The translations under genes were made by a program, and so were the position numbers. The notes below the pieces were generated by a model. That model made no database searches, had not been told where the DNA came from, and saw only the letters and a list, made by a program, of their open reading frames with translations. From Cornus controversa (taxonomy: Eukaryota; Streptophyta; Magnoliopsida; Cornales; Cornaceae), in assembly GCA_026545225.1 (NCBI GenBank), contig CM048852.1:8232501-8296500 (forward strand): a DNA stretch of 64,000 nucleotides, read 5' to 3'. Shown piece by piece: positions 45,452 to 57,069 of this stretch; within the stretch, counting starts at the first letter, position 1; each line of letters starts with the position of its first letter.

Positions 45452-46581
45452 TGTAGTAACCCTTATGGATGGGTGTGAGTGGGCGGGTGCGAAGACAGAC
45501 ACTAGACTGAGCTACCACACTGACAGGGTATAGGGTGCTCAATCCCACATCGCTTGAGTGTGAAAAAGGGGATGTGCTTATATGTAGTATGTCCTCTTTA
45601 AATAGTATGAGGCCTTTTGGGGTAAAATCCAAGAGCAAAATCGTGCAGGCTCAGGCCTAAAGCGGACAATATTATCCCATGTGTTGGAGCGGGGTATTCA
45701 GTTGGCATCAGAGCCTGAACCCAGCTGGAAGTGTGCCGACGAGGACGTCGGGCCTCCTAGGGGGTGGATTGTAGTAACCCTTGTGGATAGGTGCGAAGAC
45801 AGATGTAATACCCCGCTCCAACACATGGTATGATATTGTCCACTTTGGGCCTGAGCCCGCACGGTTTTGCTCTTGGGTTTACCCCAAAAGGCCTCATACC
45901 ATTTGAAGAGAACATACTACATATAAGCACATCCCCTTTTCCACACCCAGGCGATGTGGGATTGTGCACCCTGTATCCTGTCAGTGTGGTAGCTCAGCCC
46001 AGTGTCTGTCTATGCACCCGCCCACTCACACCCGTCCACAAGGGTTACTACAATCTACCTCCCTACGAGGCCCGACGCCCTCGTCGGCACACTTACTTCC
46101 GGCTGGGTTCAGGCTCTGATACCAACTGTAATACCCCGCTCCAACACATGGTATGATATTGTCCGCTTTGGGCCTGAGCCCGCACGGTTTTGCTCTTGGG
46201 TTTACCCCAAAAGGCCTCATACCATTTGAAGAGAACATACTACATATAAGCACATCCCCTTTTCCACACCCAGGCGATGTGGGATTGCGCACCATGTACC
46301 CTGTCAGTGTGGTAGCTTAGCCCAGTGTCTGTCTATGCACCCGCCCACTCACACCCGTCCACAAGGGTTACTACAACAGACACTAGGTTGAGCTACCACA
46401 CTGACAAAGTACAGGGTGCTCAATCCCACATCGCCTAGGCGTGGAAAATGGGATGTGCTTATATATAGTATGTTCTCTTCAAATGGTATGAGACCTTTTA
46501 GGGTAAAATCCAAGAGCAAAACCGTGTGGGCTTAGGCCCAAAGTAGACAATATCATACCATGTGTTGGAGCGGGTATTACA
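45452..46581 (+). mobile_element. TRIM element split by a second TRIM
   Basis: Outer copy: LTR 45452-45700, core 45701-45769, second LTR starting 45770 and interrupted after 45803, then resumed at 46381 to its end at 46581. The TSD of the outer copy is cgtaa at 45447-45451 and 46582-46586. Its LTRs carry more private changes than the inner copy, as expected of the older insertion. Confidence 0.95.
45804..46375 (-). mobile_element. Inner TRIM nested in a TRIM LTR
   Basis: LTR 45804-46052, core 46053-46126, LTR 46127-46375, in the opposite orientation to its host. TSD acaga at 45799-45803 and 46376-46380. The core hairpin stem is intact, with loop AGGG instead of AGGA. Confidence 0.96.
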
Positions 46582-46586
46582 CGTAA

Positions 46587-47104
46587 TAACCTATTATAGC
46601 CGTCAGCCTTCACAGAGTCCAGAATTTAGCAAATACATTCCCATTAATGTAGCCTACCCTTACAAGAATCCATCTTCAATGTATATATATATAGACACAC
46701 ACACACACATAAAGTCCACACATATCCAAAATCAATGATGAAGCTTCAAGAGTCCAAAACCTCAATGATTCTATTCCTATTAGCCTTCAAAGTTATCATT
46801 TTTATGGACTCTTGATAGAGTCCAATTATACTAATATCTCTCAGTTAATATGTTTCTCTTTCCATGTATATATGATTTCTTATCCATATCAACATCAAAG
46901 TGGCAGTCACATGTCACGCCACTTTCGGGCGTCAACAGCATCTAATCATTTTATCCATTAAAATACACATATCTCAAAATTCTTGGATAGCAAGAATAGG
47001 CTACCAAATCAATGAAGAATGTACAAAACTGTGATAATTAAATCTCTTTAATTCCCAATACGTACAGTAAATAAATAATGGATTCTGGGCATTTTGTTTG
47101 TTTA
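46587..47104. other. Unassigned region
   Basis: Continues the agtcc-type degenerate repeats of 36560-36990 and includes a (TA)n(CA)n microsatellite at about 46680-46710. No gene seen. Confidence 0.5.
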
Positions 47105-47860
47105 AAGCGGAGTGGTACATAATTATTATAAGGATAGAATTATTTTCTTATATAAAAAATAAAAATTTACAAAGTGTAGATGTTTTTTTGGAAAGTCATT
47201 TTGATAATTTTAGTATTTGGTTGAATGATCATGTGTTTCACATAGGATTGTGAGGTGGTCTCAATCAATAAAGTGCTTTAATTATGAAGCTTATACTAGT
47301 ATGCTCTTAAAGCTTTTGTTGGTTCCTTCCTTCCTTCCTTATGTAGAGATGGGATAGAAAGTAGTAAAAGAGAAATGTTAAAGCTTCCATGGGACCGTGA
47401 CTATGGCAGACCAGGATCTTCTCCTATACCACAAGGATCTTCTCCTATACCACAAGACGTCTTGTGCCATAAGAATGGTGGAGATCACTCAAAGTGGAAT
47501 GGGGTCCACTTTGTTTATGAAAACTATATAATTTGTGCATAGGTGAAAGGTGGAGATCAATTTTTAAAGTGTATAGTTTTCATAAACAAAGTGAACCCCA
47601 CTCTACTTTGAGTGATCTTTATGCCACAGGACGTCTTGCAGCACAAAAGTGGATCCTGGTTCGACTATGGTAAAGACCTTAACAATTGGTCGGCATCTAC
47701 CAAGCGTACATCTAAGGTTATATTATGCGGGGATGTACAAAAAGAACTTAAGAGCAAGAAGCCCACACAGGCAAGTAACCCAAAAAACACAACACAGTAG
47801 CCCATTACTCTATAGACAAATAAGCCCAAATATCATTAAAATTAAACTAGTCATTCAGAT
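47105..47860. repeat. Duplicated flank, copy D (left part)
   Basis: Matches 33872-34366, starting at 'gtacataattattataagg'. Extra sequence at 47407-47662 is a MITE absent from the counterpart. The block resumes at 60498 after the CACTA element. The frames at 47612-47936 are not supported. Confidence 0.85.
47407..47662. mobile_element. hAT-type MITE
   Basis: Termini CAGACCAGGATC and (reverse complement) GAACCAGGATC, with inverted arms of about 70 bp further in. The 8-bp TSD is gactatgg at 47399-47406 and 47663-47670. The counterpart at 34159-34166 has the site once. A 21-bp direct repeat (aggatcttctcctatacca) is present near the left end. Confidence 0.92.
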
Positions 47861-47898
47861 CACTACAAGAAATATAGGTTTTACCGGCAGTCTTATAC

Positions 47899-48157
47899 TG
47901 TTGACAACCATCTACTCTAAAAGCTTAAGCTATTAGAGAGGGTGTAACTTAAATATTTAAATCCTCAACACGCCCCCTCATGTGTGGCCTTCTTTTTGGT
48001 CCAACACGTGCTTCAATTTTAATTAGGGTGACGGTGAGATTCGAACTCAGGACCTTGCCTGCGGCAGAAATCTGCTCTGATACCATGTTGACAACCATCT
48101 ACTCTAAAAGCTTAAACTATTAGAGAGGGTGTAACTTAAATATTTAAATCCTCAACA
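47899..48157 (-). mobile_element. Very small TRIM (259 bp) in the CACTA end
   Basis: Two 72-bp LTRs (47899-47970, 48086-48157, starting TGTTGACAACC and ending CTCAACA) around a 115-bp core. The core ends, on the plus strand, with tctgctctgataccatg, the reverse of a tRNA-iMet primer-binding site, and begins with cgccccctca, the reverse of a purine tract. TSD tatac at 47894-47898 and 48158-48162. It lies in the size class described as SMARTs. Confidence 0.95.
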
Positions 48158-48380
48158 TATACCGGCGGACAAGAAACTTGTCGGTGATGGGCATATAACA
48201 CCGGCAGTTCGTAAAAACTGACATTGTTGATTCTTTTTTTTGGCAGTTTTTTTATAACCGCCGAAAAAAATTTGATAATTTCCAATGATTTATTTAAATC
48301 CGCTGGAAAAAAGTTGATAATTTTTCACGGTTTTTAAAATTCGTCAAAAAATTTAAGCAAAACATACACAGCCTCACGGT
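48158..48380. repeat. CACTA element 1 left subterminal repeats
   Basis: Short motifs built on accggcagt/ttgcgg and related forms in both orientations, matching those at the right end (60060-60480). Candidate transposase-binding sites. Confidence 0.7.
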
Positions 48381-48589
48381 TCTAAAACACTAGCGTTTTG
48401 GTTATAGTTTTTTTTAGGTGGAGGGAAAGAACACGTTTTTGGAGGGAAATATATTTGGCAGCATAATACTTAATTAAATCTAAATATTCACATATAAACA
48501 AAAACACTATTTTGGTAATATATTTTATTTTATTTTTTGGAGTGGCGGGAAAGAACACGTTTTTTGGGGATATTTTGGGTAGCTTAATT

Positions 48590-48855
48590 ACTTAATTTAA
48601 CCTCAGCCGTTCCCATACTCTCACTTACGAACCTCACGACAATCGCTTGGTGGTTGCGCGTGGCAAAGATCTCAACGGAGGTGGTCGATTGGTGGTTGTG
48701 CGTGGCAAAAATCTTGGCGGTGGTGGTCAATTGGTGGCGAGTGGTAAATATTTTGTTCGCGGTAGTCGCTTGGTACAATTCCCATCTTTGCGGTGGTACT
48801 GTGTAACTGGTAAGAGGAACTTAATCTGTGTGACACTTATGGTTACTGGAATTTT

Positions 48856-48892
<37 letters not shown>

Positions 48893-49000
48893 TGCAGGTG
48901 GGTGGTGAGAGGGGAGTAGATAAAGATTAGAAACTGATATAAATAGATATATATATGTATTGAGAGAGAGAGAGAGTGCGGGTAGGTAGTGAGAGGGGAC

Positions 49001-49077
<77 letters not shown>

Positions 49078-49100
49078 GTGCGGGTGGGTGGTGAGAGGGG
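48590..49100 (+). repeat. GGTGG-rich repeats and (TA)n(GA)n microsatellites
   Basis: At 48640-48780 a tandem of about 50-60 bp (tggtggttgcgcgtggcaaa and variants) is repeated about three times. From 48855 to 49100 TA and GA dinucleotide runs alternate with three copies of a 'gagtgcgggtgggtggtgag' segment. The frame at 48647-48919 arises from the repeats and is not taken as a gene. Confidence 0.85.
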
Positions 49101-49633
49101 AGAAAGATTTTAATACTCTATTTAAGTAATTTCACACAATATTAATTGGTTTAATTTGTTTGTTAGTGTTTTGGCTTCTTGTTTTATCCAGTTGCTCTGT
49201 TTTGGAGCTTTCTTTTTCTTTTGTCTGCTGCTAGTTTAATTTGTTTGTTAGCATTTTGTTTTCTTGTTTTATCTATGGGGATTGGCTGCTCGTCTATTGG
49301 CTTTACTTAGGTTTTTCTGCTTTTTAAATTATTCTCTCTAGTTTCTTAATATAATTCCCCTCTATAATTTTATTTACCATGAAGGAAAAATGAAGGAAAA
49401 AAGAATATGAGGAAATTTATATGAAATTTTTATACTTAATGTACATTTATTTTATTCTACACCTATTAGAGACTATATATAAAGAGCATACAACATTAGT
49501 AGACCTAAAATAAGACCCATATATCATTATTTCAGCTCATGTCCTGCAAATTTAGAAATTACCAAAATACTGTTAACTCCTAAAACTTGAGAAAACGTAT
49601 ATAAAAGTGACTAGCAACATACACACAAAACTC

Positions 49634-49825
49634 ATGAGTAAGTACAGGCAGGTTCCTGAGTGGTGGTTTTGGTGCATCCTTGCGGGAAACATTGCGTTAG
49701 CCATCTTTGCCTGCGAGTACTACAATGAGCAGCTTCAGTTGCCTTGATGGGATGTTATACTTGCATGTGTGATTGCCATTTTCTTCACTCTTCCTATTGG
49801 GATCATCACTGCCATCACTAAACAG
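49634..49825 (+). pseudogene. Captured oligopeptide-transporter (OPT) exon
   Basis: Reads MSKYRQVPEWWFWCILAGN, then ACEYYNEQLQLP, a TGA (49745-49747), and WDVILACVIAIFFTLPIGI to AITKQ, followed by a GTAATT donor. This is the conserved OPT-family segment (KQVPQWWF ... QLQLPWWGVLLA ... FTLPIG), part of a proton-coupled peptide/metal-chelate transporter. The TGA stands where Trp is expected, fitting TGG to TGA. No other OPT exon is recognised nearby. It lies inside CACTA element 1 upstream of TNP2, so it was probably picked up by the element. Not functional. Confidence 0.85.
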
Positions 49826-51040
49826 GTAATTTAAAAGTCAAGTAATTAATATAGACTAACACATTAGTCTAGTATGCTACAATGATAATGTAATAAAAAC
49901 CTTTTTTTTATGTTCTTATAATTACCCTGCTTTGACACATTGAATGTCAACTCGATGAAGGCTCTGTCTGCTTTTGCTCATTTGCACATTTCATACCGAT
50001 ACTGATACATTGTACAATGCCTCGAGCAATATATAATTGGTGCCAAATTCTATACATTTAGCGAGCGACTTTGTTCTAAAATAGTACTAGAGGTTATATA
50101 TGTATACAATCTTTCCCTAGCTCCTAACAGGCCTGTGTAGGAGGAATCAGCAGCACCTAATTAGGATCCTTTGCTTCCTTCATTCTGAAATCAATTGACA
50201 GCCTAAGTTACAGAAAAAAGAATTTTGACTTTTTTTTTATTATAAATAATTTGAAGTAGTGTATCTCCCACTGAATAGAAGAAGGCTTTTGCTGCTTTGC
50301 AACCTTAGGAACACAAGGAGGAGCTTTGGCATCACCCATTTTCTTAAACCTTGATCATATAAAATTGATTATAGAACACATTAAACTAATAAATGACAAT
50401 CTAAAAAATAGGCTATTCAATTAGATTAACTTAAAGGAAATCAGATGTTAATCGTGTGGCTTATTTATGCCAACACAATAATAATTTTATATATTCGGGT
50501 TCCAAATTGGACATCTTCTTTAACTAGATTTCTCATCAAACTTCTTTGAGGTTCCACTTCAACAAGAACTGCTTGGTTGTTCAATGGTCTGGGGACAACC
50601 CCAACAGCTTAGCAGGTGAAAGATTTTCTCCATTTGTAACTCTTTTGTTGTATACTTTTTGATAAAGAATTCCTTACAATTTTGTATCTCATTCTTTTCC
50701 TGGGTTTTTGCTTGATTTCTCGTTTAATCTATGGGATTTCATGGTTATCTATGATGTCATCAGTTTGAATTCACATTTTATAATTGCTTTCAAAATAGCA
50801 AAACATGACATTTTACTGAGTTTTTTAAGTTATATACTTGTGTATGGCTTCTCCTCTTGTATGAAGTCTGAACAGTACATTAAATGCAGCACCATGTTGA
50901 GAATTTTATTATATTTTTTTCTCATTCATATATATATATATATATGTTTGGGGGGGGGGGGGGGGGGGTGGAAAATCATACATGACAAAGTTTAGAGCTT
51001 CATTTGTTCTTTCTTTCTCTAGGTTATATAATCTATCATA
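49826..51040. other. CACTA element 1 spacer upstream of TNP2
   Basis: Could hold further captured intron or exon debris, but nothing is recognisable. A G-run of about 18-20 bases at 50949-50969 follows a (TA)n tract. The frame at 50708-50995 is chance. The promoter of the transposase gene should be here. Confidence 0.45.
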
Positions 51041-54000
51041 ATGGATAAAAGTTGGATTACGGAGTCAAGGTACTTTAAATTATAGTCTTGTCTTCGTTTA
51101 TATATTTACGAAAAAATTAGTTTGATTTTTGTCTTTTTTAATATACAAATAGGATAAGTCCAACATACTTCAATGGAGTTCAACAATTTCTAGATACAAC
51201 ATTTGAGCGAGTTGGGCAAGATGGAAGCATATATTGTCCATGTAATGATTGTGGGAATTCTATCAAGAAAATACGAGAAGATGTTTTGATGAGTTGATAT
51301 GCAATGGGTTTGTCCATGCCTACACAACCTGGATTTATCATGGAGAACATTTACCTTCATCTTCTAGGCATAATGTTGGGGACACCTCACACCAGCATAG
51401 CCACTCAAACATAAATGATGACATGCATGGACTCTTACATGAGGGTTTTGGAATTCAAAATGAAATAGATGAACAGACTGATGGGGAAAATGGGTTTCAT
51501 CGGGGGTCTAATGAAGAGACAGATAAGTTTTACAAGCTTCTAGAAGATGCAAAAACAGACTTATATCCTAGGTGTAAAAACTATATGAAGTTGTCTTTTA
51601 TAGTGAAACTATACTTGATGAAAACTTTGCATCATTAGACTGATAAATCATTTAGTGAATTGCTCATGTTTTGCAAAGATGCACTTAGACTGATAAATCA
51701 TTTAGTGAATTGCTCATGTTTTGCAAAGATGCACTACCAGAAGGTGAGATATTGCCAAAAATCTTTCATGACACAAAGAAGATGATTAGTGACATAGGTC
51801 TTAAGTATAATAAGATTGATGTATGTCTGAATGATTGTATGTTGTATTGGAAGGATCACACTAATGATGAAACATGTCATAAATGTGGTAAGTCTAGGTG
51901 GAAGGTTTTTGATGCACACTCTAAGGGTAGTACAAGTACATCATCCCCTTCAAAAAGAAAAAAATTCCAGCCAAAGTAATAAGGTATTTCCCTTTGAAGC
52001 CAAGATTTCAACACTTGTTCATGTCAAATAAGATAGCATCATCTATGCGATGGCATGAGGAAGAACGAGTAAAAGATGGAATTTTAAGACATCCAGCTGA
52101 CTCTCCAGCGTGGGATAATTTGACAGAAAATATCCTGAGTTTGCCAAGGATTCTCGAAATGTTAGAATTGGACTAGCAAGTGATGGTTTTATTCCATTCA
52201 AGACCATGAGTATTGCACATAGTACATGGCCTGTTGTTCTTTCTATATACAACATGCCGGGGTGGATGTGCATGAAACAACCTTTTTTCATACTATCCAC
52301 CTTAATCCCTGGGCCTAAGGGTCCTAGAAATGATATTGATGTATATTTGCAGCCTTTGGGAGAAGAATTAAAGGAGTTGTGGGTTGAAAGGGTGGATACC
52401 TATGATGCGTCAAAGAAAGAGACGTTTTGCATGCATGCAGCATTGATGTGGACTATAAGTGACTTTCCTGCTTTTGCAAAGTTATCTAGTTGGAGTACAA
52501 AGAGTTATTTGGCTTGTCCAGTATGTAAGAATGACACTTGTTCAAGGCGGTTGAATCATAGGAAGAAAATTTGTTATCCATGCCATAGGCTTTTTCTTGC
52601 GCAAGGTCATAGATTTAGGTGTAATAAAGCAGCTTTTGATGGAACTGAGGAAAGTAGGTGTGCACCACATATATTATCTAGAACAAAAGTGTTACAAGAA
52701 CTTCAGGGTATTGACTTTCCAGCATTTGGGAAAGGGGATGATGGCAAAGGGAAATATGGCAAGGGGAATGATGACATTGAAATGGATGAAAATTTGATGT
52801 TCAATTGGAGGAAGAAGAGTATATTGTTTGACTTGCCATATTGGGAGCACCATCTTATTCATCATAATTATGACGTTATGCATATTGAGAAAAACATATG
52901 TGATAATGAACTTTATACTTTGATGAATGAACCGGGCCGAGGAAAGGATAGGTTAAAATCAAGACTTGACTTGCAGGAGATGCAAATAAGGCCTTCACTT
53001 CACCCCCAGGAACGTGGTGCAAGCAAATATTATTTGCCTCCAACAAGCTACACGTTATCTCCACTTGAAAAGAACATTTTCTGTCAAGTGTTGAAAAAAG
53101 TTAAAGTTCCAGATGGATATGCAGCTAGCAACTCACGTTGCGTTAGATTGAGAGAGCGTAAACTTAGTGGTTTGAAGAGTCATGATTCCCATATCCTGAT
53201 GCAACAACTGCTACTAATATCCATTCGTAGGCTATTTCCAAAGAATGTGTGCTCTGCACTTGTTCAGTTGAGTAAATTTTTTAAGGAATTATGTTCTAAA
53301 ACTCTTCATCCAGCTGAGTTGGACAATTTGCAAAATCAGATTGCTTAACACTTTGTCAATTAGAAATGATATTTCCACCATCCTTTTTTGATGTGATGGT
53401 CCACTTATTAGTTCACTTAGCTCAAGAGGCAAATATCGCAGGACCAGTGCAATATCGTTAGATGTATCCAATTGAGAGGTTTGACCTTTTTTCAGTATTT
53501 TCCTAAACTTTTGTATTTTCTTTTCTAAAATTTTCAAATACTTATTAGTTTTTTTTTCTCTTCTAAATTAGGTACCTTTTAACATAAAAAAATTATGTAT
53601 GTAACAGAAGTCACCCAAAGGGTTCAATTGTAGAAGGGTATTTAGCTGAGGAATACTTAAATTTTTGTTCAAGGTACCTAACAAACGTGGAGACAAGGTT
53701 CAATAAACCCTCAAGGAATGATGACAACCTTGATGATGGAGAAGAGATGTCTGTTTTTGGCCCTAGAGGTCGTACCTTAGGAAAACATGAGATAATTGTT
53801 TTAGATGATGATAGTCGAGCACAAGCTCATTGATATGTGTTGTTCAACTACAATAGAGCTACACAATTCATCGAGTAAGTAAAAAGTTTCCAATATATGA
53901 CCTAGTTAACTATTTCTCTGATTTTTTTGTTAATTAACGGCATAACATGTGTAGCAATATATTTTCCCATTACATAAAGCATAAGAGATTTCTTAAGAGA

Positions 54001-54776
54001 AAACAACAAAATTTAAAGCCACGACAATTAGAAACAATGTCTCATCAATCATTTCACAAATGGTTTAACGAATATGTAAGTATCTACTCATATAACCGCT
54101 CACCATAAAACTTACATCTTTGAAAATGCAGCTGTGGAATACAGAGGATCTTGTCCCTAATGAGATTAGATGGCTAGCTCAAGGTCCTAATATTGTTCCA
54201 AAATGATTTAAGTCATTTGTGATCAATGGGTTTAAGTTTCATGTTAAAGACTGTGATAATCAAAGGAAGACCCAAACTAGTGGTGTTGTTTTAAAAGCAC
54301 AAATATCTAGTTATGCAAGAGCCAGTGATCAGAATCCTATTGCAGGAAGTGTTCATTACTTCGGTTTATTGACTAACATCATTGAGTTGGACTACAATGA
54401 GGAAAGGAAGGTTGTGTTGTTTAAGTGTGATTGGTTCGATGTACTTTCAAAGGGTAAAGGGATCAAGGAGGATGATTATGGATTTACACTCATGAATTTC
54501 TCACGTGTTTTACGAATTGATGAACCGTTCATTCTAGTATCTCAGGCTCAGCAGGTGTTTTATGTTCAAGACCCGATTAATACAGAATGGCATGTTGTTA
54601 TAGGGACAAAACCTCATGATTTATATGATATGCCTGCGGATGATGTGGAGACTTATCGATTTGAACAACCATATAGTGGTCAACAATTGGAAAGCAACTT
54701 CGATGCACCTGATGATAACATCAGTTGGGCTAGAGGTGATGTGTGCCTGGAACAACAGTCGATAGATCTTCGTTAA
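51041..54776 (+). pseudogene. TNP2/TNPD-type CACTA transposase
   Basis: Starts MDKSWITESR and splices (AAG|GTACTTT ... CAAATAG) to SPTYFNGVQQFLDTTF and SIYCPCNDCGN, a Transpos_assoc domain. The TNP2 core follows (IGLKYNKIDVCLNDCMLYWK; TCHKCGKSRWK; MRWHEEERVKDGILRHPADS; NMPGWMCMKQPF; DAALMWTISDFPA-type; YWEHHLIHHNYDVMHIEKN). Then DUF4218 (RRLFPKNVCSALVQLSKFF) and DUF4216 (PIAGSVHYFGLLTNIIELDY; VLFKCDWFDV; QAQQVFYVQDP) at 54219-54776. It would cut the element ends in the nucleus. It is broken by a stop after REDVLMS, a 51-bp tandem duplication at about 51637-51735, and frameshifts and stops around 51980, 53346 and 53832. Confidence 0.9.
51637..51738 (+). repeat. 51-bp tandem duplication in TNP2
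   Basis: The sequence from ttagactgataaatcattt to tgcaaagatgca occurs twice back to back. It falls inside the transposase coding region. Confidence 0.95.
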
Positions 54777-57069
54777 TAAATGAGGAAAATAAATATGATC
54801 TTGATGAACATGATACTTAGAATGACGACATTTTTTCCATTGCAATAATTTATGTCTAGAGGTGAGGGATGCCACTATTGTGGGTTAATTTGATTACATT
54901 TTTACATATCTCATAATGTTTTATACCTTAAATAAAATAAAATTGTGATAGTTTCTTGATGAAATAAATTTATACTTCCTTCTTACATGTTTTTATTGAA
55001 CAAAAGTGTGTCACTTTTCTCTTTGCTTTTTTGTTTTTGTTTTTGTTTTTGAAGACCTAATTTGTTGAGCCTACAGTTCAGCTTAACTGCCAGTTTGAAT
55101 AGACGTGGCAGCCAAGGTTCATTGGAACTCGTCTTTGTTTTCGGTCACAAAACCCCGAATTTTGGTTCCTCTTATTGTTGAATGAGTGTTATTATTGTCA
55201 ATAACATATCTATATATATATAAATTTGGGTTTTAGTGAGGCAAATGTTAAAATTTGTGATAGGCTATTTATGTGAAAATCGTTGTTTAATGGGCTTATG
55301 TTGAAATGTTCAGGTTCTTCTTATTCCTGAAATTATCTTATTCTTGAATGGATTGTTATCAGCTTTTTGTGGAGGAACATAATGAAATGTAGGGCAACAG
55401 ACTTGGAAGAATTGCATGGTGGACTTTCTCAAGGTTCAAATTCACAATCCCATGGTTCACAAGAGGATGAGGAAGAGGATGAGGTGGAGACTAATGAGTT
55501 AAGACCATCGAGGAGGACTCGGGGCCCCATACGCTGCCCAAATGTGGTATAACATGACGTACAAAAGAAGGGCCTAATATCATTAAGGTGACGTTATTCT
55601 TGCCTAATAATTGCTATAACCAATCCTCTCTAGTATGTACAGGAAGTTAAATGAAAGAGACTAATAGTGTGAACTATGAAGTGCACCACCAATACCTGTT
55701 TTTGTGTCCATTTGAAGGTTGGTGTCAAGTACACTATCATTACAAGTGTTTTGTTTGTATAGTGGGAGAATGCCTCCACTTTTAGCATTGTACTACAAGT
55801 GTTTATTTTCATCTTATTTTATAGATGGACCTAATACTGTTAGTCCATCTTATGATTGGTGTTATGGTAAATTACTAGTGTTCTTTGTAGTTGGTGTTAC
55901 CTTTGTATGACCCAATCAGTGTGCAATGTTGGACCCAAATGGTTGTTTTCTTGTTCTCCACTCTCAGCCATCACCTTCTTTAATCATGTCAAATGCCAAC
56001 TCCAATGATTTTTTTTTCTTTCATACTGATCTATGTGTATGTTTCATCATTTCAATTAAGATTAATTAATTTTATATAATTTTACAGAGTGAATGAGCTT
56101 GGATAGCCTGTAGGTAAAGGGGCAACCCCTTTCGCCTATTATTTGGGCACAATTGCCCGTAATGGCTTGGCAGCTCCCTTGTGCTATAAGACTTGGAAAA
56201 AAAGTCCCAGATACAATTAAAGAGGACATGTGGGCAATAGTCCAGGTTAAATTACTTAAACTATTTACATATTTAACATGCTGAATTTCACTTATATAAT
56301 GTTCAGAAAATGAGTTCATAAAGCGACTTTTTTTTTTTGTAGGGCAAGTATGCAGTTGGAGATATTTCAAAAAATTGGGTAATGTCATCCTTGCAAAAAA
56401 ATGGAAAGAGTGGAAGTCTACTCTAAAGAGCCAGTATTATAGTATTTGGGATACGGATGAAGACCGATTTGCGCACCCACCGCTACTTGTTGAAAAGGAC
56501 TACTGAGATTATCTCATTAGATATTGGCGTACAGATGCGGCAAAGGTAATACATAGCTTTAATTATATTATTTAGTAATATTAAAGTTATCATTATTCCA
56601 TATATGTAGGTTTTTTCCCATTTGATTTTACATTATGTGAATTGCTACAATTCAGGAGCATGTTTATATATTTATACATATTAATATTTTTAATTCTAAT
56701 GTTTATTTTTTTATTCCCTTCTTGTAGAAATAGAGTCAACAAAATAAAAAAAATTGCTCAGAGCAAACAATGCTTCACACAACTGGGACAATGAGTTATG
56801 CACGGGTGACTGAAAAGGTTGAGCATGATTTTTTTATAAATTCAATTTGCTGTATAATCATACTAAGATTTATGATTTTTTTTTTAAAAAAAAAAAGGGT
56901 GAAGGAGGATACAGGGAAGGCGCCATCCCATGGTGAACTATTTTGCCAAACACATAGGCACAAGAATGGGACTCCTAGTGATGAACCAGCTGCCAAAATG
57001 ATTGTAAGATTTATCTTCCTCTATTTCCTTATGCTGCTGTTGCATTATATGCTGGTTTAATTTTATATT

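Noticed and set aside
34626-46581. TRIM copies as Cassandra elements with 5S rRNA in the LTR
   Set aside because: I could not find 5S rRNA promoter boxes in the LTRs; the 'atatcataccatg' phrase is not 5S-like enough.
48647-48919. Glycine-rich protein frame
   Set aside because: Encoded by GGTGG tandem repeats in CACTA non-coding sequence; ends in a GA microsatellite.
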